64,000 nt of DNA, taken from contig CM062289.1 of NCBI GenBank assembly GCA_031216915.1, positions 23,827,533 through 23,891,532 of the forward strand, in the 5' to 3' direction. Both the position numbers and the translations under genes were made by a program. The notes below the pieces were generated by a model that had not been told where the DNA came from, did no database searches, and was given only the letters and a program-made list of their open reading frames with translations. Of this stretch, positions 43,083 to 52,566 are shown one piece after another. The stretch's first letter is position 1, and every line of letters starts with the position of its first letter. The stretch is from Pictodentalium vernedei (lineage: Eukaryota > Mollusca > Scaphopoda > Dentaliida > Dentaliidae).

Positions 43083-43319
43083 CAGCCGTCGTGAAATGGT
43101 CGAAATTCACGCATAGGGCAGTGATGTCCACGCATGCGTTTACCAGGTAATAAAAATCATTATCAGCACAATTTTAATTAATGAAACATCGGGTTGTAAC
43201 TGGTGCTTCATTAATTAAATTTTTGATGATTATTCCTATAATTAGTGTTTGGAATCTAATATCATGGCGTCCGTGGAAATATTGCTCACCCGCAGGAAGT
43301 GACCAGTCCACGGCGGCCG
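43083..43319. mobile_element. TA-flanked hairpin MITE family E, copy 3
   Basis: Ends CAGCCGTCGTG and CACGGCGGCCG are flanked by TA (43081-43082, 43320-43321). The hairpin TTAATTAATGAAACATCGGG and complement sits near 43170-43217. Homologous throughout to copies 1 and 2, without the nested palindrome. Confidence 0.75.
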
Positions 43320-43484
43320 TATTATTGATGAAACTAAACGGTTATAATTTATTGGTTTGAAATAAATCCCAATCCCCTTTCCATGCACAATGATGAAATC
43401 TTAACCTTCTCCAAAACATTAACCCTCTCAGTTATGATGTGTGCACAAACTTTACCAGTACTTCCCCGTTTAGACACCAAAGTG

Positions 43485-43658
43485 ATGCAGTGCTTGTTTA
43501 TTGTTTTATAGGCAAAATAGGACACGGTAACCATTGGTCCTCTAAAATGTGCAACATGGGTGTAAAAGATTGGCTGGACTTAACTTTATATCCATGTTAA
43601 GGTCACGATTAGCCATTGTGTAGAAATATGTGACTTTAAACACAAATAAATAAATACT
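43485..43658 (+). mobile_element. Retroelement 3' end sharing the SINE alpha tail, copy 1
   Basis: The segment GTGATGCAGTGCTTGTTTAT, TAACCATTGG, GATTGGCTGGACTTAACTTT, ATCCATGTTAAGGTCACGAT leads into the alpha tail and AATA repeats. The part upstream of the tail is absent from the SINEs but is shared with 54171-54372 and 60985-61152. This is likely the 3' end of the LINE that supplies the tail; no reverse transcriptase is attached. Confidence 0.65.
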
Positions 43659-43710
43659 TTATTAGTACTAAAAGGAGTGGTTTAAAAATACAGATACAGC
43701 AACTTAACCC

Positions 43711-43908
43711 GTTGATACTTCTGTGCGTCTTATGACTCACGAAATCAAACAGCCCGTTGATACTTGTGTACGACTTATGGCGTACGAAATCAAACAGCCC
43801 GTTGATACTTGTGTACGACTTATGGCGTACGAAATCAAACAGCCCGTTGATACTTGTGTACGACTTATGGCGTACGAAATCAAACAGCCCGTTGATACTT
43901 TGTGGTCA
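43711..43908 (+). repeat. 45-bp tandem repeat, 4.4 units
   Basis: Units start at 43711, 43756, 43801, 43846 and 43891 with GTTGATACTTGTGTACGACT and end CAAACAGCCC. Units 2-4 are identical, so the array is recent. The 45-bp period keeps a frame open (15-residue repeats), but nothing suggests a gene. Confidence 0.97.
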
Positions 43909-44172
43909 TTTGTTTTGTTATTATTTTTCGATTTTTTAAAGTTTTAATCTCAATTCCTATTTTCTCCCGAATAGTGCTCAATGACAACTGTTGAGCCAAA
44001 TGCTATGGCAGCTTAAAATACTAATATAACCCTGCTGTCAGGACTTCTAAGCTGGTTGAGTGCTAGCAGCCACTATCAGGGCTTTCAAAAAATGAGGATA
44101 CCAGAGCAAAGCCAACACTTTCCTTGCTTATGTTTCATATTCATTCAAACACAAATAATATTTTGTTTATAT

Positions 44173-44244
44173 AAATTTGTTTTATTATAAATTATTGGAG
44201 AGTGCCTGTGGGCACTCTCCAATAATGTGTAATAAAACAAGTTT
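44173..44244. repeat. Hairpin with ~34-nt arms
   Basis: AAATTTGTTTTATTATAAAT, TATTGGAGAGTGCC and the complement GGCACTCTCCAATA, ATAAAACAAGTTT with a 4-nt loop near 44207. Confidence 0.8.
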
Positions 44245-44889
44245 TGAATAACAAATTAAGGCCACCTTAAATAATCTAGCCCTTAACCAGATAATCACTA
44301 ATGTGAAAAATATCTTGTTATTTGTACTTTCCGACGTTTGACGTCGCATTTTGGAAAACGTTGAAGAAACTGAATTCCCAGTGACGTTTGAACGTCAGGA
44401 TAATTAACTTCCTAAAGGGTTAAATTTATAGCGTCAAAGAGTTATCTGACCTGTATTCGATTGACAAGGGTTCTTTTATCTTATCATCAAGTGGCAAATA
44501 GAACAAAAGTCAGCAAGGATTATTTATCAAATTGATGTCAAGTTGTATCTTGTTAATGGTATGATGCAAACAAACAAATCATGTCATACGGAGTGTTATT
44601 ATTTAGACACAACATATACATGATAACTTCATATCAGCCTGTTGACCCAAGACCTACTTACTTATAGGTGATGAATTCCAGGGTTATCGAGTCCGTTTAT
44701 GGTATAAAGTGCTTTGATCTTACACGGCTAGACGTCACTGCTTACAAAAAAACATTTCGGAAATAACTCCACACAGGGACGTGGTGATAGAAGTGGGTTG
44801 GTTGGGCGGAAGGGAGGGAGGGTGCAGGCTGTGGGTAGGGTTGATGCCCCATCCCCCATCCTAGTCAAAAAATCTCAGCACGATAACCC

Positions 44890-45424
44890 AAACTAATTTT
44901 ATCCGGTTTGATCAAATTTGATCTGTGCCCTCTATTCGAGAATGTCTTGGATGAATTCGAAAACCAGTCCTGCCCGAATTGTTTTCAGGACTTATGCCAC
45001 TTAAAATATTTCTTGTTTGAATTTCCAACTTGCGTGCGGGGTCAGTTCCAGAACTTGAACAAGCGTTATCCGATTTTTACCAAATTTCGTCTGTGAGTTC
45101 TACTCAAGAATGCCTTGGACGAGTTCGAAAACCAGTTCTGTCCGCCTTTTTTTCAAGAGTTATACCGCTTTGATTTTTTTCTTGTTTGAATTTCCGAATT
45201 GCGGGGGGTGTCAATAGGATAATTTGTACAAACTTTATTCGATGTTGACCAACTTTTTAGTCTCTAGGTTCTACTTGAGAATATCATGGATGAGTTCAAA
45301 AACACAGTTCTGCCTAATTTTCTTTTCAGGAGTTATGCCTCTTATTTTGTTTTCTTTTTAATTTTCCGACTTCTTTGAATTTCTGATTTTCGGGTTGTGT
45401 CAGCATTTTAACTTGAACAAACGT
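44890..45424 (+). repeat. Diverged ~170-bp tandem repeat, 3 units
   Basis: Each unit contains GAGAATGTCTTGGATGAATT (or variant), a CCAGT(C/T)CTG(C/T)CC segment, a TTATGCC(A/T)CTT segment and TTTGAATTTCC(A/G)A. Units start near 44938, 45105 and 45276. The array is cut at TTAA by the following foldback; weak similarity resumes near 45800. Confidence 0.65.
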
Positions 45425-45427
45425 TAA

Positions 45428-45662
45428 CCCTTTACCTAACATGAAAAGTAGACGACAACTGTACACAAAATTCTTGAATAACTCATTTTTTTCATTTTTT
45501 GTCTCAAAAACACATGTTATGACCCCTCATTGGAACGAGCTCGACGAGCTCGTTCCAATGAGGGGTCATAACATGTGTTTTTGAGACAAAAAATGAAAAA
45601 AATAATGAAAAGTAATTGGCGATTTTTGAGAATAACGCTGGCCGGTAAGGTTAGGTAAAGGG
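45428..45662. mobile_element. TTAA foldback element, family A2
   Basis: The left end CCCTTTACCTAACATG follows TTAA (45424-45427); the right end is GGTTAGGTAAAGGG with a mutated target copy. Hairpin arms (TCTCAAAAACACATGTTATG through TTGGAACGAGCTCG) are near-perfect, with the apex near 45545. Confidence 0.82.
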
Positions 45663-45699
45663 TAAAGGGTAACTGAGTTTTACCAAATATTTATCCTAT

Positions 45700-46686
45700 G
45701 CCTCTTAGATTGTATTGTAGTTTCAGGTGCAAGCACAGAATTATTCAGAGCCACCACAACTCGCCCCAGCATCTCTAATGCGAAGCTCCTGTTGTACCAC
45801 ATATCATGGAATTTTCCAACTTGAGTCAGCAATTTGAGTGTAACAAGGAGTCATTTGCAATGATAAAGCAGATGGCTCCTTTTCGCACTGAATTGACGAT
45901 TTGCAAAAAAATCTCTAGAACTCAAAGCGTTATATATTTTGAAAATAGGGTGAGAGGCTGCATTCAGTCTTCTTTACCAGTTGGAAATTCACAGGCAGCA
46001 GTTCGAAAATTCCTATTCAAGCGGGGTGGGGGTTGATGGCGGGGTGGGGTGGTATGCAAATGTTTTTCTAAACTGTTGGATGTTCGGCAGCTGGGGGTTA
46101 GGTGGGATAAGTATAGTTAAACATTCATTGGAGGTGCACCCCGATGTGGATGGATGGGGAAGTGGTAAAAATCGATAAGCAAATATGCACATTTGGGGAG
46201 TGCGCCGTATTGTCGACCAAAGAAAATTTAAACGTTTGGTGGGTAGGTCCGTAAAATTGAAAAAAAGACGTCCACCGTGTGTGTACTGTCTGTTTCTCTT
46301 TCTCATACCCTTGGTATATCTACTCCTTTTAAGTGGATACAGAAATTAGAGAACGAGCTAAAGTGAAGCCACACCTGATAATATTCTACCTTTCGTCCCT
46401 GGAACTGTCGGGGCGGAACCGGAGTACACCCAGTCTTGAATTTTCCAAATTTTTATAATTGCCCATGGGCAAATATGTGGGCAATATAAAATCTCTTTCT
46501 AGTGTTTTTTAGTGTTTTCTTCAATAAGCTAGATAATAACTATAAGTTATCTCGGGCAACATCCGGGGTATATGCAAATTTAATACCTAGATGTCTTTTT
46601 AATCCTGATTTTGTACCGCCTTCTACCATAGAAATAATGTCGAGATGCGTGTGCTTTTCAATAAATTCATTTAATACGGCAACCAC
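45700..46686. other. No recognisable gene; G-rich segment
   Basis: A G-rich stretch lies at 46018-46165. Small open frames at 45806-46036 and 46502-46690 show no domain I can name. No clear repeat boundaries. Confidence 0.35.
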
Positions 46687-46690
46687 ATAA

Positions 46691-46933
46691 CCCTTTACCC
46701 AACGTAACGGCCAAAACCGGCCAGCGCTATTCTCAAAAATCGCCAATTAATTTTCATTATTTTTTCATTTTTTGTCTCAAATACATAGGTTATGACCCCT
46801 CGTTGGAACGAGCTCGTCGAGCTCGTTCCAACGAGGGGTCATGACCTATGTTTTTGAGATAAAAAATGAAAAAAAATTAGTTATCAAGATTTTTTTTTGC
46901 AAGTGTCGTCTGCTTTTCATGTTAGGTAAAGGG
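46691..46933. mobile_element. TTAA foldback element, family A2
   Basis: Ends CCCTTTACCCAACGTAACGG and GTTAGGTAAAGGG; the left target copy is ATAA, the right side reads TTTTAA. The hairpin (TAGGTTATGACCCCTCGTTG through GAGCTCG) is near-perfect, apex near 46813. It abuts a family D element. Confidence 0.82.
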
Positions 46934-46939
46934 TTTTAA

Positions 46940-47175
46940 ACCTTTATATCCGCGAAGTCGCTTTTCCGGGCCTGGAAATGATTCGTCATTATTTCATAGA
47001 GTGGGATTGCTGCAAAGTAGATGTGCGGAGTAAACCAATCATAATTTTCAACGTGCAGCCTCAAGGCTGCACGCTGAAAACATTAATTGGTCTACCCCCA
47101 GATAATGAATATGGACTCTTCTAATTGTTGCCATCTGATACCGTGAAGCTCTAGATACAACTAGTGTCCGAAGGG
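46940..47175. mobile_element. TTAA hairpin element family D, copy abutting a foldback
   Basis: The left end ACCTTTATATCC follows TTAA at 46936-46939; the right end CCGAAGGG precedes TTAA (47176-47179). A hairpin at 47033-47095 (ACCAATCATAATTTTCAACG and the complement) matches the family. Only a few bases separate it from the preceding A2 element. Confidence 0.75.
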
Positions 47176-47179
47176 TTAA

Positions 47180-47545
47180 CAATATTTCATGGTTAAACTG
47201 AAAGGAATAACACAGATATAATTTAAAGATAGCCGAACAATCTGAACGGACGTTTCCCACCTGGAAGTGAATCAATTGGTCTCAAAGGTTATCCATAGTT
47301 GGCCTACCTGCGTGCGGCAGGTGTCATAAACAGAAACCAATGCACGAAATATTATCACAAACCTGTTGCAGGATAGCCAATGACATTGATATTTGTTTCC
47401 GCCTTTAAAAGTCTAGCCAATCAGAAGACACGTTATATGAAGTATTTATCTACGAAAATACTGTCTTTTGTGAAGGTTTCGTGACCCACTAAGCCGATTG
47501 TATTTGCGCTAATCAATCGATTAATCTTTTAATATCAAAGTGCAA
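47180..47545. other. No recognisable gene
   Basis: AT-rich sequence without supported features, ending at dispersed repeat J. Confidence 0.4.
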
Positions 47546-47549
47546 TAAC

Positions 47550-47825
47550 AGATATATGTACCGACATCATTCAGTGTGACCATAAAATTAATCAGTGGCA
47601 CAGATATAGCTCAGGTGACCTCCCTTTTCGTATACTGAGGATTTTGTCAGGACATTCGTGTTCTGTCGGATTTTTTTCCGGAATCAAGTGTCCGTTCACT
47701 CGTGAAATAATTGGCAGTTCATTTTTCAAATCTCGATGAATTTATTTGGATGAGACAGGGAAGTACACCCATCCCCTCCCATTAGCATTTTGTTACCAAC
47801 GCACTTTATTTGGCATTAAAATATA
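47550..47825 (+). repeat. Dispersed repeat J, unexpanded copy 1
   Basis: ATGTACCGACATCATTCAGT through GGATGAGACAGGGAAGTACA is followed by a single unit-like CCCATCCCCTCCCATTAGCA and then the right flank GCACTTTATTTGGCATTAAA. It is the single-unit counterpart of the 16985-19506 minisatellite. Confidence 0.8.
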
Positions 47826-48121
47826 TCACATGAAACGTCGTAAATTTCGACGTAACAACCCATGTCTTATTTCCTGATTATCAGCTAGTGTCTAATCGGC
47901 GCGTGGTCCCATAGCAGCAGCATTGTATTCTTTTGCGTAGTTCACATGACGTCAATTACGACAACAAGTGCAAGTGAAGCGCATTCATGACGTCATGGTG
48001 TAAAGCGTCTGAGCCAACGAACTGATTGTCGGTTGTTTTGGGAGAATTTAGCGACAATGAATTAAATAAAAGGTGTAAAAAAACATTCGAAAATTCATGT
48101 GATATACAGAATCTTTAACTC

Positions 48122-48242
48122 GTGATGTTTGGATATAAGATTTTTTGAAACTCGTTTGATGAATTCGATTCACAACTCGCCTAAAGGCTCGTGAATCAAA
48201 TTCATCAAACTCGTTTCAAAAAATCTTATATCCAAACATCAC
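48122..48242. repeat. Hairpin with ~55-nt arms and non-inverted ACTCG(T) motifs
   Basis: GATGTTTGGATATAAGATTT and TTTGATGAAT pair exactly with their complements in the right arm. However, the motif ACTCG(T) at the outer, middle and inner position of the left arm faces (A)CTCGT, not ACGAGT-complement, in the right arm. All copies of this motif point the same way. Confidence 0.85.
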
Positions 48243-48279
48243 TCGTTTGAGATCCTCTATATCCAGAATGGCTAACAAT

Positions 48280-48351
48280 ATCGTCCCCTGAGTTCCAATG
48301 TGTTCAATGTGCCAATATGCACATAGAACACATTGGAACTCAGGGGACGAT
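48280..48351. repeat. Hairpin with perfect 26-nt arms
   Basis: ATCGTCCCCTGAGTTCCAAT plus GTGTTC at the left and its exact complement at the right, with a 20-nt loop that is itself partly palindromic (TGTGCCAATATGCACA). Confidence 0.88.
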
Positions 48352-48553
48352 GTGGCATTAGACAGTTTCGTTCCAGTGGGAACACTGACACTGATTGTAA
48401 TTTCATCATATCACAGGTATTCGGAGTTAAAGTATCGAATTTTGAAATGCTATCAGACTGCGTAAAATTGAGTTTCATGCGATATACTTTCCATTTTATT
48501 TAATGCCAGTCTTTGGAGTTCTGCACCCTGGCGGTTTATGTGAGAATGGGAGC

Positions 48554-48587
48554 GGGGGGGGGGGGGGGGGGAGGAGGGGGGGGGGGG
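48554..48587. repeat. Poly-G tract
   Basis: G18, then AGGA, then G12. Simple sequence. Confidence 0.95.
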
Positions 48588-48659
48588 TCTTTGGGTTACA
48601 CTCCATGTGTGTAAAATCTTCAGTTGCCACATCTCCATCTGCTTGAAATATTACATTGC

Positions 48660-48863
48660 CTTGCTCAATAGGAGAACAATTATGCAAGTTATATGGCATG
48701 GAATGTTCAAGGTCTCACAAATAAAGTTAATGACCTATTGTTCAGAAAACATGTAGACAAGTATCAGTGTATCAGCCTTGTTGAAACATGGCACCGAAAC
48801 TCCTCTGCTACTGAAATTCCGGGGTATGTTTGTATCGATTCGTATCGCAAAAAGGCAGAATAA
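48660..48863 (+). pseudogene. LINE APE-type endonuclease N-terminus relic
   Basis: The frame through 48699 reads SYMAWNVQGLTNKVNDLL, then CISLVETW and EIPGYVCIDSYRKKA before a TAA at 48861. W-N-x-x-G-L-x-N-K and the E-T-W motif with catalytic glutamate are hallmarks of the apurinic-like endonuclease at the start of the LINE ORF2. The frame is broken after 54 codons, and a MITE follows at 49001. No start codon is needed to see it, as the ORF continues open upstream for only a short distance. Confidence 0.65.
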
Positions 48864-49000
48864 CAAGGTCGTCATAACGTTCTACTATCCTACGATATAC
48901 AAGCCCTTTCTTAATTAAATCCGTCGGTTTGATTATTTTACGTTATGGGTTCAATTTGATTGTAATATTTCCAATAGGGCCTCGTATGTTGTATTATATA

Positions 49001-49256
49001 CAATACGTGGAGAGTGTATTATCACTAAATCACCCGCAGAGTGGAGATTCCACCCAAGCAATAATTGCAAATTTGTTGCAAAGCAAAACAAGCACAAGCA
49101 AAGTTTCAGCCAATGGACCTCCGGGTTAAACCCGGGGGTCCATTGGCTGAAACATTGCTTGTGTTTTAGTCGATATATACAAAATACGAAAGTTATAGTT
49201 TGGGTGATAACTCCACTCCGCGGGTGATTTAGCTACAATCCACTCTCCACGTACTG
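49001..49256. mobile_element. Tc1/mariner-like MITE family L, copy 1
   Basis: Ends CAATACGTGGAGAGTGTATT and ATCCACTCTCCACGTACTG; TA at the left (48999-49000), TG at the right. It is 256 bp and contains the GGACCTCCGGGTTAAACCCG hairpin at 49105-49163. The intact homologue is at 51628-51883. Confidence 0.8.
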
Positions 49257-49436
49257 TGGGTCCATACGTACCAGAATAACATGCTATTATGATCATTAAA
49301 GCAAGGGAAGCCCTTTTAAGCGTAAATAAACCCTTAGAAAAAAATTGCAAAATATAGCAAAAACAATTTTTACAAGCCCTTGAGAACCACCGACTGTGGC
49401 CTCGGGTCCGGAACTTTTTTGCCGACCACCCCACCC

Positions 49437-49640
49437 CGTCTGTTCTGTCGGATTTTTTTCGCGAACCAAGTGTACTTTCATTCGTGAAATAAGTGCCAGT
49501 TCATTTTTCAAAACTCAGTCAACTTATTTGAATAGGACAACGAAGTAGACGCTATCCTTCCCCTCTCATCAGCGTTTTTGCACCAAAACACTTTGTTTGG
49601 CACTTAAATATCCAGTATGGCTTAAAATGTGGCACCAGAG
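49437..49640 (+). repeat. Dispersed repeat J, unexpanded copy 2
   Basis: TGTTCTGTCGGATTTTTTTC through TTATTTGAATAGGACAACGA is followed by one unit-like TATCCTTCCCCTCTCATCAG and GCACCAAAACACTTTGTTTG. No tandem expansion. Confidence 0.8.
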
Positions 49641-49779
49641 AGCTTTTGTCCGACATGAACACTGCGAGTGAGGGGGTAATAAGCTATAACTTGAATGGAG
49701 ATTGTTCTGAATAATACTAGTCGACTTTTATCGTTGCGTTGGGTAACGGTTAGCCTGTTCTGTAGAACAGGTTTCTGTA

Positions 49780-49905
49780 TTTTATATTTATTTATATGTT
49801 AGGATTTAACGGCACGATCAATAGCAAGGGTCACATGGTGTCGGATAGTATTTCCGGTGGAGAAATGCGGAGTAATTTTGGAATCACCACGACTCCTCTC
49901 AAATA
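49780..49905 (-). mobile_element. Retroelement 3' tail fragment (beta-like)
   Basis: Plus-strand TTATTTATATGTTAGGATTT, AACGGCACGATCAATAGCAA, GGGTCACATGGTGTCGGATA resembles the beta tail seen reversed at 20060 and forward at 62240. It ends in AT-rich repeats as expected for a retroposed 3' end. No body is attached. Confidence 0.45.
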
Positions 49906-50052
49906 TCAAATCATTAGAACAATTTTGAATCAAATCAAATTTCGAGACTTCACAAGGCCCTTTGTCACATAGCATCATTTTATATGCAATGGTAAAGATC
50001 CTCCGGATCTCAATTCTCCATGTAGTACACACTATGTAGAGAGTAAATTATA

Positions 50053-50456
50053 TCTAATATATAAATACGAATGTCTCTATCTATCTTCTATCTATCTCTC
50101 TATCTATCTCTCTCTATTTTTGTTCCGGGTGAACTCCTCCGTTTCTCGACCGATCGATCTCAACTTTTGTACACGGGGGTAATTCGTCCCTGCGAGTAAC
50201 ATGGGATGGGTGTCGTGCTCGTGCGGGGTGACCTTGACCTTGAAATTGATGACCTTGACCTTTTATTTCGAAAACGATTTGGCCGATCGGGCTAAAATTT
50301 CATATTTGCGGGTATATTGACCCATCGACCATTTTGACTTATCGGGGTGCCCGTGCGGGGTGACCTTGACCTTGAAGTTGGTGACCTTGACCTTATATTT
50401 CGAAAACGGCTGATATAACCATCTTCTCCCGTGCAACGCCGGGTATCACCCGCTAG
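50053..50456 (+). mobile_element. Non-autonomous Helitron, tandem copy 1
   Basis: The 5' end is TCTAATATATAAATACGAAT, preceded by A; the 3' end is CTCCCGTGCAACGCCGGGTA followed by CACCCGCTAG. TC at the start, CTAG at the end and a CCCG(TGCAACG)CCGGG-type subterminal hairpin are Helitron signatures. The interior has GGTGACCTTGACCTTGAA repeats. No helicase is present. The second copy begins at the very next base. Confidence 0.85.
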
Positions 50457-51022
50457 TCTAATATATAAATGCGAATGTCTGTACCTATTTCTATATGTAT
50501 CTCTCTATCTATCCCTCTCTATCTTTGTTCCGGGTGAACTCCTCCGTTTCTCGACCGATCCATCTCAAATTTTGTACACTGGGGTAATTCGTCCCTGCGA
50601 GTAAAATGGGATGGGTGCCGTGCCCGTGCGGGGTGACCTTGACCTTGACATTGATGACCTTGACCTTTTATTTCAAAAACGGCTGGGCCGATCGGGCTAA
50701 AATTTCATATGTGCGGGTATATTGACCCATCGACCATTTTGACTTTATCCGGGTGCCCGTGCGGGGTGACCTCCACCTTGAAAGTGGTGACCTTGACCTT
50801 TTATTTCGAAAACTGCTGGGCCGATCGGGCTAAAATTTAATATGTGCGGGTATATTGACCCATCGATCATTTTGACTTTATCGGGATGCTCATGCGGGGT
50901 GACCTTGACCTTAAATTTGGTGACCTTTACCTTCTATTTCGAAAACGGCTGAGCCGATCATGTCTGAGGGTATATTGATATAACCATTTTCTCCCGTGCA
51001 ACGCCGGGTATTCACCCGCTAG
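50457..51022 (+). mobile_element. Non-autonomous Helitron, tandem copy 2
   Basis: It starts TCTAATATATAAATGCGAAT directly after the CTAG of copy 1 and ends CGCCGGGTATTCACCCGCTA plus G, followed by T. It holds three copies of a ~125-bp internal unit (GACCTTGACCTT, CGGCTGGGCCGATCGGGCTA, TATTGACCCATCGACC), against about one and a half in copy 1. The pair sits between A and T, the usual Helitron target. Confidence 0.87.
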
Positions 51023-51197
51023 TAACTAAAAAAATGAGTGTCAACTCAGGCATAAAGTTACTACATTATGTGAAAAAACAATGAAGCGTGAGGAAAGTTT
51101 CAGCCAAACTGAGATTTATTAGTTAAAACTTTACTGCTTTTTCACACATATTTCCTCCACTTTTTATTAAGAGTCAACATACATTGGCCTTGCAGTG

Positions 51198-51252
51198 TTT
51201 TCTTGGCAAGTCTTGGCTGCCTGTAAAGGCAGCCAAGACTTGCCTAGAAAAA
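51198..51252. repeat. Hairpin with ~25-nt arms
   Basis: TTTTCTTGGCAAGTCTTGGC plus TGCCT and its complement with one mismatch and a 4-nt loop. Similar TTGGCTGCC / GGCAGCCA motifs occur at 40210-40230 and 63045-63070. Confidence 0.8.
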
Positions 51253-51302
51253 ACTCACAGGCCGTAAAATTTAACATAAAGGCTGCATGTTGTAGTTTCT
51301 TT

Positions 51303-51916
51303 TATTTTTTTTATTGGGGTTTAAAGTCACTTTTGACATCCAGGGTCACCTCGTGTTGGACAAGTTTATGGGCGAGGAATCCGGTGTACCCTGAGAGTAC
51401 CACCATACAGCAGCGAGCAACTGTCAGACTCTACAACTTACTAACTCGCTATAAACAGAGTTAACAACGGTTGAAGGTAAGTATACCGTTGACGTGCAAT
51501 ACGCCTCTGTACACAGCGTCAACGCTCCCCCGCGTGGGCAATCGGGATTAAGTGTCTCGAACAAGGACATAACGCATTACCGCTGGTCAGGATCGATCCG
51601 CCGACCTTCCAGTTTCGGTTTGACATACAGTACGTGGAGAGTGTATTATCACTAAATCACCCACAGAGTGGAGATTCCACCCAAGCAATAATTGCAAATT
51701 TGTTGCAGAGCACAACCAACAAAAGCAAAGATTCAGCCAATGGACCTCCGGGTTAAACCCGGAGGTCCATTGGCTGAAACATTTCTTGTATGTTTGTCGA
51801 TATGTACAAAATTTGAAAGTTATAGCTTGGGTGATAAATCCACTCTGCGGGTGATTTAGTTACAATCCACTCTCCATGTACTGTATAGTGCTCTAACTGC
51901 TAAGCCACCACGCCCA
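51303..51916 (-). mobile_element. tRNA-headed SINE (beta tail) split by a MITE
   Basis: Minus strand: a head with GGGCGTGGTGGCTTAGCAGT at 51916, interrupted by the MITE at 51628-51883. It then resumes with a B-box-like GGATCGATCCTGACC, the common body and a beta-like tail (plus-strand GGGGTTTAAAGTCACTTTTG). The body is diverged, so the SINE is old. Confidence 0.75.
51628..51883. mobile_element. Tc1/mariner-like MITE family L, copy 2
   Basis: Ends CAGTACGTGGAGAGTGTATT and CCACTCTCCATGTACTG with TA on both sides (51626-51627, 51884-51885). The length is 256 bp, like copy 1. The hairpin AGCCAATGGACCTCCGGGTT and complement lies at 51731-51789 and is also the hairpin of the unrelated-ended MITEs at 1637 and 55388. 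Confidence 0.9.
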
Positions 51917-51985
51917 AATGACACTAAATCTTGCAAATGTTTCTCGAATAACTAAACAATTTTTATTTTTACCCCCAAAATATAT

Positions 51986-52210
51986 CCCCCCCCCCCCCCC
52001 CCCCCCCCCCCACCCACCCGCTTCGTTGGAACGAACTCGTTCTTGTAGGTTGTCATAAGGTATGTTTTCGAGATTAAAAATGAAAAAAATAATAAAAATT
52101 TGAATTCTGTCACCACGGCCAATTCGAGCCTCTTTTTCATCAACATCTGTTTTCTCGGATATAATTGGACTCTTCGATTTTAATATCGTCTGCGCTTCGG
52201 AGTTAAATTC
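51986..52210. mobile_element. Foldback A2 relic with poly-C expansion
   Basis: C26 at 51986-52011 is followed by CGTTGGAACGAACTCGTTC and TGTCATAAGGTATGTTTTCG, AGATTAAAAATGAAAAAAAT, i.e. the apex and right arm of an A2 hairpin. The left arm ends in the poly-C tract where other copies read GACCCCTCGTTGG. Ends are not clear. Confidence 0.65.
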
Positions 52211-52339
52211 GAGGAATCGACGCATTGTCGTCCACTCTTCTCAACCCATTCTGATACACAAACGCTAATATAAATCTTTCACTCCCTCTTTGTCTATATC
52301 ATAAGAAAACTGTCGTTAATTATTTTATTTTACTTCCAG

Positions 52340-52566
52340 TGCTTGACGCAGCCGGAAAACCTTCCACCGGCATTCTCAAAGGAGATATTATGTGGATGGG
52401 GAACAAGGACCAGTGCGAGGCGATACGCTTTGCTTTCACAAATGAAACGTCTCTAATGAGGAAAGTATTTGGCAACCAAACAACTGTCGTGATGCGAGGA
52501 CAATACTCGAATGTGTTTATAAAAGCTCCGATGGGTTTAATTCTTAGTCTGACTGGCGGTGAAATG
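52340..52566 (+). CDS. Exon of an NRF-6-like membrane acyltransferase (NRF domain)
   Basis: After an acceptor TTTTACTTCCAG the exon opens in phase 1 and encodes about 75 residues: LDAAGKPSTGILKGDIMWMG, then NKDQCEAIRF, and on to SLTGGEM. The (M)LDAxGKPxxGIL...W(M/L)G...(D/E)xC order is the signature of the extracellular NRF domain of nose-resistant-to-fluoxetine-6 proteins. These are multi-pass membrane acyltransferase-3 proteins linked to lipid or drug handling in nematodes. Two N-glycosylation sequons (NETS, NQTT) fit an extracellular domain. The donor is ATG followed by GTAAAT. Upstream exons were not found. The alternative donor at 52559 would shift the frame into the next exon and is rejected. 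Confidence 0.85.

Noticed and set aside
45806..46036. Possible upstream NRF-6 exon (a CNKESF-like stretch)
   Set aside because: No convincing splice sites, and the sequence overlaps the decayed ~170-bp tandem repeat; the resemblance is limited to a cysteine in a helix-like stretch.
46502..46690. LINE reverse-transcriptase C-terminus on the plus strand
   Set aside because: The frame has a vague resemblance only (no WN motif), and the following sequence is a TTAA foldback rather than a LINE 3' end.
52559..52560. Alternative donor inside the first NRF-6 exon
   Set aside because: Its use would put the next exon out of the phase that gives the conserved ICLPDYC motif.
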